Positions 44,631 through 55,113 of a DNA stretch of 64,000 bases are shown piece after piece. This DNA is from Exobasidium rhododendri. Lineage: Eukaryota; Basidiomycota; Exobasidiomycetes; Exobasidiales; Exobasidiaceae. The stretch is taken from NCBI GenBank assembly GCA_026210745.1, contig CP110631.1:806001-870000 (forward strand), in the 5' to 3' direction. How positions within the stretch are numbered: the stretch's first letter is position 1; every line of letters begins with the position of its first letter. The notes beneath the pieces are model-generated. The model was not told the DNA's origin, searched no databases, and saw only the letters and a list, made by a program, of their open reading frames with translations. Made by a program: the position numbers and the translations under genes.

Positions 44631-46631
44631 CTATCTATCGGCTATCGCTGCTGCACTGAGGAGAGCTTCGATACCCATGGCCAGGGTGCTACCGTTGTTG
44701 CTCGTCAGAACGGCATCCTGCATCTCTGCATCATCATCTTCTCCATTTTCTCGCTTTCTTTCCCCTCTTTCCTCCTCATCCTCCTCTTCTTCTTTACGAG
44801 AAAGTGTCTTCATGGATGCCGATTTTCGCGGTTTGCGAGTGTTGATAGACAATGACCTCCTGGAAGAAGAGGAAGGAGCATTCAGGATCGTCGCTGGATT
44901 TCCTGGTCTTTTTCGCCCACTAGTCCTCCCGAGCGAAGCAGGTTGAGTTCCATAAGGAAGAGATGAGTGTTTGTTTTGGAAGGTAGGAGAGGTGGCGCTG
45001 GTACTGGCAACAGAATGTGACCTGCCACCTACAAGCACATTCGCGGAGCTATAGTCTCGTCTTTCATTCTTCGCAGCGAGTCGCTCCTTCACTTTGCGCT
45101 GAAGACGAGCCATGACTTCCTCATGACTGATGGGCTGAGAGGAAGACGCAGAGAGCCCACCAGAATCTTCTGGAATAGTGAATGGTGACGTGACTCGCTT
45201 AATAGATTGACCGAGCACTTCGGCACTAGCACGTCTGGAGACTGTCGAGTAGTCATCAAACGTATTCGAATCGTTCTCAGGCGTATATCGTTGTCTCCTC
45301 AGTGGCGCAGGACCAGGTCGAAGATGTTGAGATGCTGTGGAAGGGTGTGCGGTATACGATCTTCGATCTTCTTCTGTTTCCATTCCGTCACTTTCTTCCA
45401 GCTTCGGAGAGTCGATGAACGGACTACGAGAAGCTTGTCTGGATGTGGAAGAGTGCTTGCCAGGTGAAGAGAATGTTCCATGAATGCTTCTTCGAACGGG
45501 TGCATTTGCGCCTTTACGCATTTGTGGGCTCGTGACGACTGCTTCCTGTTCTTGAGTGGTATAATCGTCCATCGAACGATACGAACGGTCGGGTAGTGCA
45601 ACAGGCCGAGAGCTAGCAGAAGTCTGGCAAGTGTGCGTGTAGTAGGGCGACACGCTTGTGTTCAGGTAGAGGTGTCGGTTTGAGTTTGCCCTGGAATTTT
45701 CGAAAGCAAATGTCGATGAAAATGGAGGCAGTGCCATGCGATTGTTCGTCGACGTCAGCGACTCGAGAGCAGCTCGAGGTGATGGAATGCGAGCAGATCG
45801 ATCCCATAGATCTAGACTGTCGTATGGAGGAGGTGAAGAAAGAGGGCCTGATCGTGAGTGGGTGGGAGACAGCACTGCCGGGGGATTGCTTTGTAGATCA
45901 AAGCTACTTCGTGGCAGATCTGCTCGATGTTGCGCTGATCGAAAGTAGTGAATCTGTGTTATCCTATCCTCCTCATTCTGCATGGCTTCCACCACGTTGT
46001 AGTATCGTTCCTTCCCCATGCTCTCCATCCATTCCTCCTGTACTCCCGGCACGCCTGGCTCCTGTGCCTCCTTGATCATATGTTGTTCCACTCGTCGAAC
46101 GTCATCGACTGACAATTGCAAGTTGCTTGCAATCCTTCGAAGAGTAGACTCCGACACTGCTCCTGCTCTTCGGCTCTCATCCTCCTGTAGTGAAGAATAG
46201 GTGTGCTGCTGTATAGTCCGCGTACTGGAGATGGAATTTTGTGAGGGTTCGTTCTCATTGAAGGGAGAGCGTAGTGGTCCATCGCTGAAGCTGGAGTTGG
46301 ACAGACTCAAGCTTGGTACGTCGCTTGTACCTGGCGTACCTGTGCCACTCTCGCCTTGCCTTTTCGACAATCGTGGTAGCGAACCAAAGTGATGAAGATG
46401 AGTCGCGGCCAATTCAGGTGAATTGGTGGGGGAATCTGTAATTTGAAGGGCACTTTCGCCAAAGTAGGAGCTAGCCGTCGATGCCGCTTGTGATTGCTGT
46501 TGGTAATGGTATGGATATTGCTGCGCTTGGTGATGCTGGAGAGACGCATTCCTTTGATTGCTCCCTTCCTCTACCTCGGCATGACTGGTTAGCGATCGAA
46601 GGGCGGCACGAGCCACTTCCTGTCTTGACAT
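44631..46631 (-). CDS. Low-complexity Ser-rich protein, unknown
   Basis: Single exon of 666 aa. It is Ser/Arg/Gln-rich and mostly disordered. Ordered-looking islands are SESTLRRIASNLQLSVDDVR-RVEQHMIKEAQ (helical, about residues 160-190), EEWMESMGKERYYNVVEAMQ, and HEEVMARLQRKVKERLAAKNE (a helix near residue 505). The C-terminus has an acidic block EEEEDEEERGERKRE and ends ALLSAAAIADR. SP-containing motifs such as SPRAAL and SPGKHSS suggest phosphoregulation. I do not recognise a family. The region is ORF-continuous for 2 kb with ordinary base composition, which supports a real gene. Confidence 0.7.
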   Translation of the reverse strand: MSRQEVARAALRSLTSHAEVEEGSNQRNASLQHHQAQQYPYHYQQQSQAASTASSYFGESALQITDSPTNSPELAATHLHHFGSLPRLSKRQGESGTGTPGTSDVPSLSLSNSSFSDGPLRSPFNENEPSQNSISSTRTIQQHTYSSLQEDESRRAGAVSESTLRRIASNLQLSVDDVRRVEQHMIKEAQEPGVPGVQEEWMESMGKERYYNVVEAMQNEEDRITQIHYFRSAQHRADLPRSSFDLQSNPPAVLSPTHSRSGPLSSPPPYDSLDLWDRSARIPSPRAALESLTSTNNRMALPPFSSTFAFENSRANSNRHLYLNTSVSPYYTHTCQTSASSRPVALPDRSYRSMDDYTTQEQEAVVTSPQMRKGANAPVRRSIHGTFSSPGKHSSTSRQASRSPFIDSPKLEESDGMETEEDRRSYTAHPSTASQHLRPGPAPLRRQRYTPENDSNTFDDYSTVSRRASAEVLGQSIKRVTSPFTIPEDSGGLSASSSQPISHEEVMARLQRKVKERLAAKNERRDYSSANVLVGGRSHSVASTSATSPTFQNKHSSLPYGTQPASLGRTSGRKRPGNPATILNAPSSSSRRSLSINTRKPRKSASMKTLSRKEEEEDEEERGERKRENGEDDDAEMQDAVLTSNNGSTLAMGIEALLSAAAIADR

Positions 46632-46917
46632 GGCGGACTTCTCTCGAGGGTCCTCAATGACCCTTCCCTTTGCTGCTCGTGATGAATTCTATGATACCAA
46701 GGTCATCAAAGCATTATACATGCGACACCAAGATGGAGGCAGAGGCAGAGATCGGAGGGGAAGCGCAGTGGTGCTGTCGGTACTAGTAAGAAGGCAAAGT
46801 AGTTTGGGCAGGCAAAAAAGAGAGCGTAAGAGTGGTCAATCAAAAATAGGTCCCTCCTTCGGCGAGTCTCTCTGCCCTCTCCTCACTGCACCCACTGTAT
46901 CCTTCTGAATCCTTTTT

Positions 46918-46964
46918 TCTTATTTTTATTTCTATTTCTATTTCCATTTCTATTTTTATTTTTA
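46918..46964. repeat. Degenerate (ATTTCT)n low-complexity tract
   Basis: Seven to eight units of a TATTTC/TATTTT hexamer in a row, ending at TTTAGC. Simple-sequence tract in the spacer upstream of the Ser-rich gene. Confidence 0.8.
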
Positions 46965-47977
46965 GCTATGAAACACCAAGGCGCTGTTAATATCGTTTGT
47001 CTTGGCTTGTTTGGGGTCCTGGCCAGGGTGTGTTGTGCGCGAGTCGTCTGCCGCCGTGCTGATTCTACGGTGCTCTCCATCTTGTATACAGGGCAATCTA
47101 TTTATAAGTGCTGCAGAGACCTGAGTGGGATTTCTATACGATCTTGTTAAACCCGGCAAAATAGCGAAAAGGTGTCAAAATTGTTAAGAAAGGAACGATC
47201 GAATACTAGAGTTTGTAAGAACCCGGGACGGATATACCTGTGTAGGACTTATGCGCTAAAGCACAGCATGCATTTACATGCATGCATACCGAAATAAATC
47301 TGAACCTGCCCAAACATGAAAATGACAATGTGTAGCAAGAACGGCGGCGAGGAAGATTTCACACATGAAAAGGGACAAAAGGCAGAGAAGAGAGACACGG
47401 AGACAAAACGAGACACGAAATTCGACGACCATGAGGTACTTTGAGAGGGCGGAGAGGAGCGCTCAGACTCTCAAGATGCCTGTGGGACCGCGTCGGATAA
47501 TCTTTCGCTGCCTTCAGGATCACTGAACTTGTGTGAAGGTTTCCAATTTCTACCGGCAACGACGAGTGATCCCTGCCTAATCATATCTCGATGTGCCGCA
47601 AAAGGATCGTGTGCCGTACAAGGACCGATGAAACGTGCAGGAGACGAAATGATGCCGCAACGAAGAGCCTGAAGTAGCAGGTGGTAACAGTAGGAGAGTC
47701 ATTTGACACATGTCACTATTCAGGGGGAGAGCGGAGAAGAGCAGAGTAAGGTGTGCCAGAACGGCTAGACATGGATTTGGTCCCAGTCTCACCACCTCCT
47801 TCTCGATCTCTGGTGGATCGGATCGTTGCGTAGGGTGCTCTATCTCTTTACATGTGTGGTCCAAACATGAAAGAAAGGGCTAGACGAAAGAACGCCAAGA
47901 CTTCGTCGAGCTCGCGCCCATCTAGCCTCTTTTCATGCACGTACGCCCCTACCTACAATCTTACACCCTCGGACCCA

Positions 47978-48023
47978 GGGCAGGGGAAGGGGGAAGGGGG
48001 AAAGGGGGAAGGGGAGGGGCTGG
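47978..48023 (+). repeat. G-tract cluster, potential G-quadruplex
   Basis: At least six runs of four or five G separated by one to three A residues. It lies about 290 bases upstream of the LtrA-family start codon on the coding strand, so it may be in the promoter or leader. Confidence 0.75.
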
Positions 48024-48308
48024 GAAAGGCAAACGTCTCCTTTGTCGGCTGTCTTTGCGACAACATAGAGCCATAGATTGCCTTTCCCTTCATTACTCCT
48101 CGCCGCTGTTGCAAGACCTGCGCGGTCCCTCTACCGGCGCACAGCTCTTGCCCGCAATCTTGCGCCACAAAAGATTTGATAATTTGATCAGCGATCTTGG
48201 TAGCATCAGAAGAGAGCGGCGTCACTTGTTCTTCCTGCTGTCATTCTAGAGCTCTGTCCTTTGCGACAGAGACGCTGGAGTGTCCGTCTTCGAGCCATCT
48301 TAACAACC

Positions 48309-50735
48309 ATGTCCTTTCGTCGAAAGCCGTCCTATCGACGTCAGCAGGCTCGAGCTCCTCCCCTTGCCTCTATCGACTCACACCAGAACGACGACATCGA
48401 GAATCCCAATGCATACGGTCTCTTTGGCCATCACGCCGCCCCAGCTGTTGTTCAGACAGATGAAGACGGCAACGAGTTGCAAGGTCAACAGAGTAGAGCT
48501 GTTCAGCATCATCAAAGCACGCATCATGCCCAATCCGCTGCTTGGCATACAGAACGACAAGAACCGGATCCCAACGCTTCGTACGCTGGCCCTCTGCACC
48601 ATCATCACCATCATCCAATTTCTACGCATCATGAGGAAGACAATGCACACCAGTATGGGACCTCGGATTCTTATGGCTACGTAGGCCCCTCAGAAAGCGA
48701 AGGTCATGCGCCCCTTGTGAGCTCTCAGCAGCGCTTCACAGAGAGCCATTCGCAAGTGGACCTGCATTCACCTTCAAATAGTCCAGACGTCAATGAGAGT
48801 GTCACTGGGAAGAATGCTGGTGCAAGTGACTTTGACTTGGTTCATAGTGCAAAAGGCGGTCACCTGGAAGACTACTCCGCTGACTTGCCGATCAAGATGC
48901 GACATCTATTCAAGCGGCCAGTGATTCGACAATGGGTCTTGCAAGACAAGCTGTATCGAGAGATTGACGATCGTGAGCCATCACAGTTTGAGCTCTTTTT
49001 CGATTTGGTCATGGTTGGGATCATACACAAGCTGGCAGACGGAGCTGCGGAGGCAGCCACCGGTCTCAACGTAGCTAAGTTTATTCTTGTCTTTTATCCC
49101 GCTTGGAGTATCTGGACCGACGTGCGAGGCTACATCAACGTTTCGGGAACAGACGATGTTACCCAAAGGCTATACATTCTCTTGACTATGATGCTCTTGG
49201 TGGGGTATGCCGCCAATGCAACTGGCATCATCATAGGAGAGCCGGTCGAGGACAATGTTGTTGGCAGTGAAGCGGCCCTGGCGACTGCTGCTGGGCACGG
49301 CGAAGGCCTTACCTTGCATGAAAGGGCAGCAGTAATGATCGTCGGTGCAGTGGGGAGTCACCTTGTCAAACGAGCCGGATCGAGCGAATCAGAAGTGGAG
49401 CCAATCTTTGTACTCGAGATTGGCCATACTGGTTTCTGGCTAGCGAGTGGATGGCATGGAGCGATTGCAAGCGCCGTTGGCTTTTATCTTGTGGCCAAGT
49501 TCTGTCGGCTCCTTCTCTTCTTCATCTATGGTTTGCTGCTGCCAAAGTTCCGCAAAGCACTCTGGCTCAACATGATCTCACTCATCTGCATCTCTTGCGT
49601 CTACCTGCCCGTCATCTTCATCGACTCACCAGGCATAATCGTCATCCTCGTAGTGTCGGGTATCGCTCTGGAACTTTCTTCTCGATTCATCGTTGCTGCG
49701 GCCATACAAGTCTTGCATGGTCGAGCCAAGCACAAAGGACACAAAACGTACATGCCAGCTTACTCACTACCTCACCTCATGGAGCGAATGACACAATTCA
49801 CCATCTTGGTCGTGGGAGAGTCCATCATGAACGCTACCTTTGTCGCATATTCTGGTGAATATGGGCCTCAGAAGATGTACTGGAGGGCCTGCCTTGGTCT
49901 CATCATTCCCTTTTTGCTCATCTGGCTCTACTTTGACAATGACAGCTCTAGAACTTTCGTCCATGGCTTAAAGCGGCACTGGTTCACGAGCATCTCTTTC
50001 ACTCATCTCCACTTCCCGCTCTGTGCAAGTCTGATCCTCATGTCGTCTTCTCTCGTCAAGTTGATCAAAGAGGAGGCTGTAGAGACGGGGTACCTCTGGT
50101 TCTTCTCTGCTAGCATCGCTTCGGCTCTAGCTTGTATTGGCTTGCTGGGCACACTTCACAAATCGCTGGACGTCTGGGGCAGCTCCTTCATTCCCAAATC
50201 AGCTCGGATAGGCGTCCGCCTGATTGTTGCGGTCATTTTCAGTATCATGCCACTACTCCATCATTGGACGAGCATTGAATTTCTGGGAGCTCATGCCGGT
50301 CTTCTTGGTCTTTGCGTGCTCTTTGAAACGTTTGGCAAGTTGGGCTCTTATGGACGCCGATACGATCCCATCCGAGCGGAGGAACTACGACGAAGGCGAA
50401 AGGAGCCTTCGGGTCAACCTGATAGCATAAACGATAACATTCCCATGTCGATGATGCAGGCAGTGCCAAACGCTTCTTCTCAAGCGGAAAAGAGGCAAAG
50501 ACGACAAAGCGGAAGGCTATCGCATTCAGCAAGCGAATTGCTGGGCACTGCCACACGTAAATTTCACAAGGATTTCAATGTGAAAGGACCTTCGAGAAGA
50601 GCAAGTTGGCACGAGTACGACGACTTGACAGGTGCAGAACGTGGAGAAGAAGATGTAGGCGAAGAGGGCGAGATTGGTCAGATTGAAAGCAAGGAGGTCT
50701 CCTCGAGCCAGAGGTGGGCTTATGTTGCGACGTAG
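48309..50735 (+). CDS. LtrA-family multipass membrane protein
   Basis: Single exon of 808 aa. The first 200 residues are soluble and His/Gln-rich, including LHHHHHHPISTHHEED. Then comes the low-temperature-requirement A (LtrA, PF06772-type) region: REPSQFELFFDLVMVGIIHK is the family signature, followed by about nine hydrophobic helices (e.g. KFILVFYPAWSIW, LYILLTMMLLVGYAA, FCRLLLFFIYGLLLP, IVILVVSGIALELSS, FLLIWLYFDND) and a conserved MTQFTILVVGESIM before a late helix. A basic Ser/Arg-rich cytosolic tail ends YVAT. LtrA was named for low-temperature growth in Listeria; biochemical function in fungi is not established. Start: ATG at 48309 gives MSFRRKPSYRR. Confidence 0.88.
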   Translation: MSFRRKPSYRRQQARAPPLASIDSHQNDDIENPNAYGLFGHHAAPAVVQTDEDGNELQGQQSRAVQHHQSTHHAQSAAWHTERQEPDPNASYAGPLHHHHHHPISTHHEEDNAHQYGTSDSYGYVGPSESEGHAPLVSSQQRFTESHSQVDLHSPSNSPDVNESVTGKNAGASDFDLVHSAKGGHLEDYSADLPIKMRHLFKRPVIRQWVLQDKLYREIDDREPSQFELFFDLVMVGIIHKLADGAAEAATGLNVAKFILVFYPAWSIWTDVRGYINVSGTDDVTQRLYILLTMMLLVGYAANATGIIIGEPVEDNVVGSEAALATAAGHGEGLTLHERAAVMIVGAVGSHLVKRAGSSESEVEPIFVLEIGHTGFWLASGWHGAIASAVGFYLVAKFCRLLLFFIYGLLLPKFRKALWLNMISLICISCVYLPVIFIDSPGIIVILVVSGIALELSSRFIVAAAIQVLHGRAKHKGHKTYMPAYSLPHLMERMTQFTILVVGESIMNATFVAYSGEYGPQKMYWRACLGLIIPFLLIWLYFDNDSSRTFVHGLKRHWFTSISFTHLHFPLCASLILMSSSLVKLIKEEAVETGYLWFFSASIASALACIGLLGTLHKSLDVWGSSFIPKSARIGVRLIVAVIFSIMPLLHHWTSIEFLGAHAGLLGLCVLFETFGKLGSYGRRYDPIRAEELRRRRKEPSGQPDSINDNIPMSMMQAVPNASSQAEKRQRRQSGRLSHSASELLGTATRKFHKDFNVKGPSRRASWHEYDDLTGAERGEEDVGEEGEIGQIESKEVSSSQRWAYVAT

Positions 50736-51457
50736 TGGTCGCTCCAACGAACATTCGTCCCACTCATTGCTATTCTCCGCTTGGCCGTTTCATTTTATTT
50801 TGGTATTCACTACACGAGAATCTTGATTCTTTGACTCTCTCCACCTTTTGATCACGCACACACACCCACCGTCAAGTATGCCGTCTTCTTTTGTACATCT
50901 ACCCTTTTGATAGCATCATTCCATTGTGTCAACATCCTTTATGGCGATCGATTGACGTGCGCCGAGAACTGACCCTACCCAGGTAGTGGGGAGGAGGAAA
51001 GGGCGTAAAAAGAAAAGGGGGTGGGGCGAATGTGGTGGATTTACCGTGCGGCTGCGACGCCCAGCTGATTCTATGGAGCCACACTCAAGCAGGTACGTCC
51101 TTTCTCTCTGATCTTTTTAGACGCCATTGGGCGGTTGTTTTGCCTTTGCAGAAGGAGAGCCCAGTCAGCCTTACACGACAACCGCTACACATATCCCAGC
51201 ATCATCAAAAAAGGGTCGCATTCTGTTCAAATATATCAAGGAAAGACGCTGCATTCCGCTTGTCCTTCCCTTCGTGCTCACTTCCGTCCCTTCTCCTCCC
51301 CTTCTTTCCCTACACTCTTTACCCTTCCGTTGCTAGCGACGACCCCCTCTTGTTGGCCGCTCTGCGCGCGTTGCCCAACATTCCCCCCACGACACTTCAA
51401 GTCTTCGACCGCTGGCGGTCCTCAACACCTTCACTTTCCACTCCAATACTCTTCGAA
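50736..51457. other. Spacer, promoter of Cys/Ser-rich gene
   Basis: About 720 bases. The reading frame of the next gene is open from 51032 but has no ATG before 51458, so 51032-51457 is most simply leader sequence. It is rich in T/C runs. No other gene is recognised. Confidence 0.45.
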
Positions 51458-54400
51458 ATGTGTGACAGAGTTGACGAGCGAGACAGCCAAGAATCTGCTG
51501 GTAATACACACGACAACGAAGTCGACCAAAATGGAGACAATAGCCGCATCAATCTGACAGTGACTCAGGCTAGAAACTTTGAGGCTGACGGCGGTGCTTG
51601 GCAAGGCGGCAACTACCTGGACTATCTGCTGGACGACACTTGCGATTCTTCGATTCAGGCTTGGTCGGAGGACGGTCATAAGGACTACATCGGCAACAGA
51701 AAGAAAGCGCAGAGGAAAGAATCGCAAAAGAGGAAGAGACAATCGACGACGGTTGTACACGGCACTCTAATCCCCCAAAATACGAAGCTGGATCACGTCA
51801 CTATGATTGCTGGTCGTGAAAAGAATGTCAAGTCCTTCCTTGGACCTGCCTTGAGCGCTCAGAGTCCAGGACAAATTAGTGATGCCTACTCTAGTCCTTT
51901 CACTTCGCCATTAGAAGCGTTTCCCTGTGCCCCAGAAAGGGCTTCATCGGGCAAATTGATCTCGAAAAGCACGTCAATCTATTCACCTGTCACGCCCAAA
52001 GGCTTTCTACAGCATCCACATCGGCCACCTCAGCATGATCGATTGGTGATCAAGAATTACGCTCCTTTGGGACGCCAGCTGTCGCAAAGCAAAGTAGATC
52101 ACAGCCCATTAGACGGCCAGGCAGTGCTGACGTCGGGATGGACTGTGGAGCCCCTCGCGAAAGATAGAGGGGAGGAACAGAACGATGCTTGGCCGAGTAT
52201 TAGCCCCTCTGTGATGATCGACAATCTCATGCAAGGTGTTCAAGAAGGCATGTTCGCTAATCGTATCGTCGTTTCGCCTGACAATGTGACAACACCAAGC
52301 AGCGCACACAGCGGTTGGGAGACGGATGATTGCGAGATGACGCCACGCCTGCGAGCAAAGTGGGAAGAGACCAGCCCTGCTACGCCGCAGATGCCAAAGA
52401 GGCCAGATCAGGACTGCAGGATTCAAGTCAATCGAAGTGACAGCAGACGTTCCCTCAACAGCACGACTCCGAATGGCCGTCAACTTTCTTTCATCAGGGT
52501 CCCTTCTGCCATTTTTCCTCACACGCCAGCAGCGCTGAAGCAGCAGCAGCGCCATTCCGTCCTTTCAGCAAAGCGAGCCTCGATTTCTTCCATCTCCTCT
52601 ACTTCTTCACGCACATCCAAGAAGTCAAAGACAGATCGCGATTCTCTACGATCCTCCTGCTCTACTTCAAGGCGGGCGGGACGACGTCGATCTGCTCATG
52701 TTGTTCCTACCCCTCGCCCCTTAGCTCGCAAATCAAGGTACTACTCGAAGCCACCTCAGCCTGGTGTGATGCCGTCCGTGATACAGCAGCATCTTCAAGG
52801 TGCTAGGGGAAAGTACTGGAGTCCAATGAACAGCTTCCAGGCTCCCAAGATTGCGGCTGTCGCAGGGGTGCGTTGCAACGTGAATAAGTCGTCGAGGTAC
52901 TCCAGACGGAGTGGACAAGATTGGATCCGACCTAGAAACTTTGAAGGGGGTGATCACTTTCGTGTGACTGTATATCCTCCTCAAGTAGACAGCTTCCACA
53001 GCGAAAAGGATACTGTAGATGCAGCGGAGGGGAAAGACATCGATAAGACGCCCACTCAAGCTGACTTCAACAGGAAAGCTACCCCAACGCCAAGACCTAC
53101 TTCGAGATGTTCGAAGTCTTCTTCTTCTCGTGGCCCTGCCCCTCGCCCACCGCCTTCCACCTCACTGCCACCTGTGCCTCTTCTAAGCTACACACAAAAG
53201 AACAAGAAAAGTTTCCGGTCCAGTAAGAGCATACGACTGCAGGTATCAGAGTCGGAGAATACCTGCTCAACTTGTCGATCCCATCCATGCGCCTGTTTGC
53301 AATCATCTGCCGGGAGAAGTGCTTCTAGCTCTTGCTGCCGGTCTTACTCCGACGTTGAGACTTGCAGTTGTGCCGACTACGAGACCTGCACCTGCACAAG
53401 ATCGTCCCAATATGGAACAGAGGTTGAGTACGTTTGCCCTTCCGAGTCGCTCAGTCACCGCCCAGACGCTTCAAATGGCAAATCGAAGAAGGCCAGCCAA
53501 GTTCCTGGGCTTCCTCGATCCGCTCCGCTCGTCATTTCTGTTCCAAGGGAGATCACACAATCACAAGCTACACCTCGATCTGCCCCTCACTATTCGTCTC
53601 AGCATCCGCCCGTTCTTGATCCTATACCTCGACTCTCACCCTTTCACGTCAACTTTGATCACATCTTCGGGTATGGGAGGAGAAGTAGCAAAGCTTACAA
53701 GAATAGCGTGTATGCAAGGACTTCGACCGGCTTCTACACGGAGACATCTTACAGCGAGTGTCCAACGTGCTGCAATCAGACAGACTGTCAAAGCTGTACC
53801 ACTCAAAGTCAACGGGGTGGCTGCAGTAGTACGGAATCTGCATCGTATGATTTCACAATCGAATCGTCGTCGCCTTCCTGTTCTTCATCTTCTTCTGCAC
53901 TAGGCAATGATGAAGACAGTTATGATTCTGATTCGGGAAGAGAGAGCGACGACATGCCCCTTACACCTCCTCGATCAGAGTACCAGAGCAGCCTCGGCTA
54001 CCTTGAATCACCGGGCTATCGAGTCTCTTGCATCGTCAGTCCGATGCCTCGATCGGGGAGAAGGGAGTCACAGATGCAAGATCTCCTGGACAGAGAAAGC
54101 CCCACCAGTCAAGTATTTGAGTATCAGAGAAGTGTAAAGGGTCGCAGCGAGGGAGACGGTTCCATCTCTCAAATGAAGCACTGCACCTTTACCACTTCGT
54201 CGTCGTCTAATCTTACCTTTTCACCGAATGGGACGCATTATCAACCTCGATCCATCCTCAAGGTTTCTACGTGCTCTCAAAAGTGTTCTAGTACCACAAC
54301 TACCACTATTCACTCTTCACAAGCGGCAGGCCTACAGAGAAGGCCAACGATATCCATGGCTGCTAACACAATCTCCAACAGCCAGTCGGCATTCTCAAGC

Positions 54401-54976
54401 AAAGCATCTAGTGCTTCTCAACGTGCAACCTTGGCTACATCTACTCTGACGAAGTATGATTTAGAAGGACGCATCCAGAGAGAAGAGCAAAGAAGGAGGC
54501 GGAACGAGTCTAGATTGCTTGCTTTGGAGAAGCTAGAGGGCAAGACGAAGAAGTCAAGTTTGTTCTATTCTCTACTGTCCAACTCGACGAACAGTAGCAG
54601 TGGATTTGTTGCCAGTAGTGCTGGGGCGAGGAAGAACAAGGACAGGCGGGGAGAAGATGAGGAGGAGGAGGAGGAGGCTTCAGTGCCCCAGACTCCTTTG
54701 ACGCCGAGCAAAGAGCACCTGAAGGAGCTGCAGATCGAGTTGGAGAACCGTCAAAAGATCACACAGTTTCAGAACAACAAAGCCGTCAGCTTCACTGACG
54801 TCATCGGCTTTGACTTGGGCACCTACCCCAAGATCTGCAGTAGAAAGAGTCGGACTGGGTCGGACAGTGAAGGGTCATCGGCCGAAAAGGATGACATCTT
54901 CAAGAATCAAATCAAGAAGCTCAGCACCGCCATCGAAGCAAGGCAGCGCGCAAAGGACAAGTGTCTCGACAACTGA
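51458..54976 (+). CDS. Large Ser-rich protein with Cys clusters, unknown
   Basis: Single exon of 1172 aa from the first in-frame ATG (MCDRVDERDSQES). It is Ser/Thr/Arg/Pro-rich, with many SP/TP sites. Two Cys clusters stand out: NTCSTCRSHPCACLQSS with CCRSYSDVETCSCADYETCTCT (about residues 600-650), and ECPTCCNQTDCQSCTTQSQR plus GGCSS (about 765-790). The spacing does not match a standard zinc finger. The C-terminal region (EGRIQREEQRRRRNESRLL, LKELQIELENRQKITQFQ) is coiled, then VSFTDVIGFDLGTYP and a charged end. I do not recognise the protein. Length and the lack of stops over 3.5 kb make it a real gene. Confidence 0.72.
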   Translation: MCDRVDERDSQESAGNTHDNEVDQNGDNSRINLTVTQARNFEADGGAWQGGNYLDYLLDDTCDSSIQAWSEDGHKDYIGNRKKAQRKESQKRKRQSTTVVHGTLIPQNTKLDHVTMIAGREKNVKSFLGPALSAQSPGQISDAYSSPFTSPLEAFPCAPERASSGKLISKSTSIYSPVTPKGFLQHPHRPPQHDRLVIKNYAPLGRQLSQSKVDHSPLDGQAVLTSGWTVEPLAKDRGEEQNDAWPSISPSVMIDNLMQGVQEGMFANRIVVSPDNVTTPSSAHSGWETDDCEMTPRLRAKWEETSPATPQMPKRPDQDCRIQVNRSDSRRSLNSTTPNGRQLSFIRVPSAIFPHTPAALKQQQRHSVLSAKRASISSISSTSSRTSKKSKTDRDSLRSSCSTSRRAGRRRSAHVVPTPRPLARKSRYYSKPPQPGVMPSVIQQHLQGARGKYWSPMNSFQAPKIAAVAGVRCNVNKSSRYSRRSGQDWIRPRNFEGGDHFRVTVYPPQVDSFHSEKDTVDAAEGKDIDKTPTQADFNRKATPTPRPTSRCSKSSSSRGPAPRPPPSTSLPPVPLLSYTQKNKKSFRSSKSIRLQVSESENTCSTCRSHPCACLQSSAGRSASSSCCRSYSDVETCSCADYETCTCTRSSQYGTEVEYVCPSESLSHRPDASNGKSKKASQVPGLPRSAPLVISVPREITQSQATPRSAPHYSSQHPPVLDPIPRLSPFHVNFDHIFGYGRRSSKAYKNSVYARTSTGFYTETSYSECPTCCNQTDCQSCTTQSQRGGCSSTESASYDFTIESSSPSCSSSSSALGNDEDSYDSDSGRESDDMPLTPPRSEYQSSLGYLESPGYRVSCIVSPMPRSGRRESQMQDLLDRESPTSQVFEYQRSVKGRSEGDGSISQMKHCTFTTSSSSNLTFSPNGTHYQPRSILKVSTCSQKCSSTTTTTIHSSQAAGLQRRPTISMAANTISNSQSAFSSKASSASQRATLATSTLTKYDLEGRIQREEQRRRRNESRLLALEKLEGKTKKSSLFYSLLSNSTNSSSGFVASSAGARKNKDRRGEDEEEEEEASVPQTPLTPSKEHLKELQIELENRQKITQFQNNKAVSFTDVIGFDLGTYPKICSRKSRTGSDSEGSSAEKDDIFKNQIKKLSTAIEARQRAKDKCLDN

Positions 54977-55113
54977 TTGCCATCTTCGCGCCCGCCTACT
55001 TCACTCTAAATAGTCTTTGACGTAATCGCGATCACACCTCCTCACTGTTTCTGTTGTACCTAATCGACTCTTGAGAAGATCTATAATTGCTTCAAAATAA
55101 ATGTTACAGCTTT

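Larger units (their letters stand above)
46632..48308. other. Long divergent spacer, low-complexity and G-rich tracts
   Basis: About 1.7 kb between divergent genes, the longest gene-free stretch in the window. It contains an ATTTCT/ATTTTT pyrimidine-rich repeat (about 46918-46964), a GCATGC-based inverted repeat at about 47268-47288, and a G-rich tract at 47978-48023. Short frames on both strands (47359-47864 minus, 47852-48249 plus) overlap each other and show no motifs. No tRNA cloverleaf found. Confidence 0.45.

Noticed and set aside
47359-48249. Several overlapping short frames on both strands in the long spacer
   Set aside because: They overlap one another, use non-ATG starts in part and show no motifs or signal peptides.
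51032-51457. Upstream extension of the Ser/Cys-rich gene frame
   Set aside because: Open but with no ATG; the composition is T/C-rich leader-like, so the first ATG at 51458 was used.
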